NCBI GenBank assembly: GCA_036245525.1
Contig: BTPG01000004.1
Location: 215,077,722 to 215,141,721, forward strand
Direction: 5' to 3'
Length of the DNA stretch: 64,000 bases
From: Semisulcospira habei
Lineage: Eukaryota > Mollusca > Gastropoda > Semisulcospiridae
Position 1 is the stretch's first letter. Every line of letters starts with the position of its first letter. Below, in pieces: positions 59,801 to 62,800 of this stretch. The notes under the pieces were generated by a model that was given only the letters and a program-made list of their open reading frames with translations, was not told where the DNA came from and did no database searches. The position numbers and the translations under genes were made by a program.

Positions 59801-62800
59801 GTCGGCTGTATAATTTACAAACTAGCAATTTCTTATAAATTGTTATTCTGAAAATTCACGTGATGTATGTGTGGTGACAGAATGATGGTGACAGCTCTGC
59901 GGACGATGACGAAGTGTTTAATGACCCGGACGACACATGGGAGAAAGAGAACCCCTCTCCTGGATCCTCCCCCCTCATGTAAGCTCTCCTGTTATTTATA
60001 TTGGCATTTATCTCCCCCCCCCCCCCCCCAAACAAAAAAACAAACAAAAAAGTCTGCATTGAAGAGAATTTCCCCCTTTTCCCACCAACTCAACCCGTTA
60101 CATCCTGAGGCTGATTTTTTTAAAAATTGCTTATTGTCCTATGAAGGCTACAGTACAGATTAGATAGATCAAGCATTTTAGTTCAAGGGTGGTGCCAGAA
60201 TAGCTTGGCGCCTCAGGCGCCAAGCTATTCTGGCACCACCCTTGAACTATCATTGTAACATTTCTAGCAGTGCGTGTATCAAGATAAAAAGGGTTAACAG
60301 ACGACGTTACTAAGACTCCATTTTTTTTCACCTAGTATTTCATCTGAGCCATAGCGACAGTGGAGCCCGTCGTGAGCAACCACTGTCATACTTTTGGCCG
60401 AAAAAAAGTGGTCTGAAAGACAGGTGCTCAGAAGGTCTCGAAGGGCCACAGCTGCAGTCACAGCTACAGCCACCTAAATGATCGTCTTTAACGACAGTTG
60501 ATTTCTCGTCAGGGGTTGTCACTCAGAGCAGGTTTTGCGGTATCAGAGTGTTCACTTTAAGATGTTCTGAAAAGAAAAATGCTCACGCGGAGACTGCTTA
60601 TTCATGTTGTAGGCAGTGTTGTTTTCATTGGCTGTGTTTTCGTTCCAGAGCCAATGGCATGGTCAGCAAGAGTCCCGTCTCCTCAGTCGGCATTCGTTCG
60701 TCCCAGTTCACTCCACTGTCGGCCATGCCGGGCAAGCGAGGTTAGTTTGGCGGTCTGGTGTGTAGGAATTAGGATAACTCTCTGTGCTCACATTGGATAA
60801 CTCTCTGTGTTCACATTAGGATAACTCTCTGTGTTCACATTGGATAACTCTCTGTGTTCACATTAACCTTTTTTGCCCCGACACACTAGCAGGAGGTTAT
60901 CGACCATGATAATTCAAGGGTAGTGCCAGATTAGCTTGGCGCCAAGCTAATCTGGCACTACCCTTGAATTATCATGGTCGATCAGTCTCATGCAGTGGGT
61001 ACATAGTTATTAGGTGACACCTCAAATTTGAGAAATGGGGATAGATGGGTTAACCGGTAATTTAAGGCAAGTACCTGAAAATAACCGTTTGTATGTCCAG
61101 CGCTGAGTAAGTCCCCTTGGTATTTGTACTATCGGTACCTGAAAGGACAGCGGACGATGCAGATTATCCTTGAGAAAATATGGTTTATTAAGCAGTGACA
61201 CAGATTACGTATTGACACCCAAGTTGTGAACTTCTGTGTGTGGTATATTTCGTTTATTTACACTGCAAACATTTGATATTATATATCACCGTGGGACTCG
61301 GTATTGTTGTTATGTCTAAAGTTTGTTATAAACATAGTAATTTACATAGAAAAAGTGCTGTCATACTTCTGTTGTATCTGACCTTGTTACAAGTGATGTT
61401 GACTGTATTTTGATTTATCAGGCATGGGAATTGTCTTCGGATCCGTGCTTTTCCACAGAAAATAATTTCACATTCCTCAAAAAATGATTATGCTCAGATT
61501 GCACAGATTTTTATTGCTTGTTTTTTTTTCCCGGTGGGTATGCCCCTCGGACCCCCCTACTTTCAGCTGATTTTTGCTTTGGCAGTTTCCATGCCTGGTT
61601 TATGTTTGGTTGAAGGAGAGCAAAGGTTTCACATGAATCTATCGAGTGTTTGACTTTTTTTTTTTTGCAGCGTCGTTTGGCATGTCCCCAGTTGTCTGGG
61701 GGGCAACAGACGCGTCGTTGTTCAGAACTTGCCGAAAACTGGTCACCTCTGCAATGGACCATTTGAATGGTGAATAAATACCAATTTTGTCATAATGTGT
61801 GAAAAGTACCATTGCATTTGATGATTTGCACTCTGCGCAGATCGTTTTACTTGTTGTATCTGTACTGTGGAGGAAAAGAAATGTGACATTAATGTCTCGG
61901 TGAACTACATTATTATCATGACCATTATTTTTTTAACCCATTTAACTCCACGGCTGTAATTCTCAAATTTGCCATCGAGATTTGTGTCATGTAACAACTT
62001 TGATGCAACCACCGTGAAAATTCAGGTGTAGTGCCAGATTAGCTTGGCGCCATCAGGCGCCAAGCTGATCTAGCACTACCCTTGAATTAGCACGGTTAGT
62101 CCGTCTCCTGCTGTAGTGCGTCTGGGCTAATGGGTTAATCCTTGTTACACAGCTCTGAGTTTTGAGGAGACGGTCCCCGACAAGATTCTGCGGGATTGCC
62201 AGGAACTGCGATCCTGTGTCACTCGCATCCTGGACGGCCGGGAGAAAGCGGTCGGCTCGTCCTCAGGTAGGAGAGCACTCAGAAAACATTAACCCCTTCC
62301 CTGTCGTTTGTCACAAATTTTGTGTTAATTCAGCGCGTGAGCCGTCCAAGGAACACGGAAACGCAGTGGTGTCAGCAAGAGGCATAGATCCTCACGAGCC
62401 CCCGCAACTGCGGGGGCTCATGAGGATCTATGCCTCTTGCAGTTGGGTGGCGCTTCATTTTTATCAACAATGTGGAGGTTAAGTTGTCATTTTGTGGAGC
62501 ACTTTAAGCTGCAGGGGCTCGTGTGAATCCGTTACTCTGAGTGGTATGAGGAACACGAAGAGTGGTATGAGGAACACGAAGAGTGGTATGAGGAACACGA
62601 AGAGTGGTATGAGGAACACGAAAGGTGCAAAGTAGGGAAAGCATAGGTTTATGTCCTTTCACCTTGTTGGCAGCTGGTCATGTATAAGCTGATGTTTCAT
62701 TTCAACCTCATTAGACATGGAGGGTAATAGGTTTGCACGGTAAATGTCCAACAAATTGTCTTTATTAGAGTACCAAGGAAAAAATGTCCCTGCAACTTCT

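Noticed and set aside
62539..62622. EWYEEHE repeats as a coding exon
   Set aside because: Exons u and v join in phase without it, and stops flank the reading.
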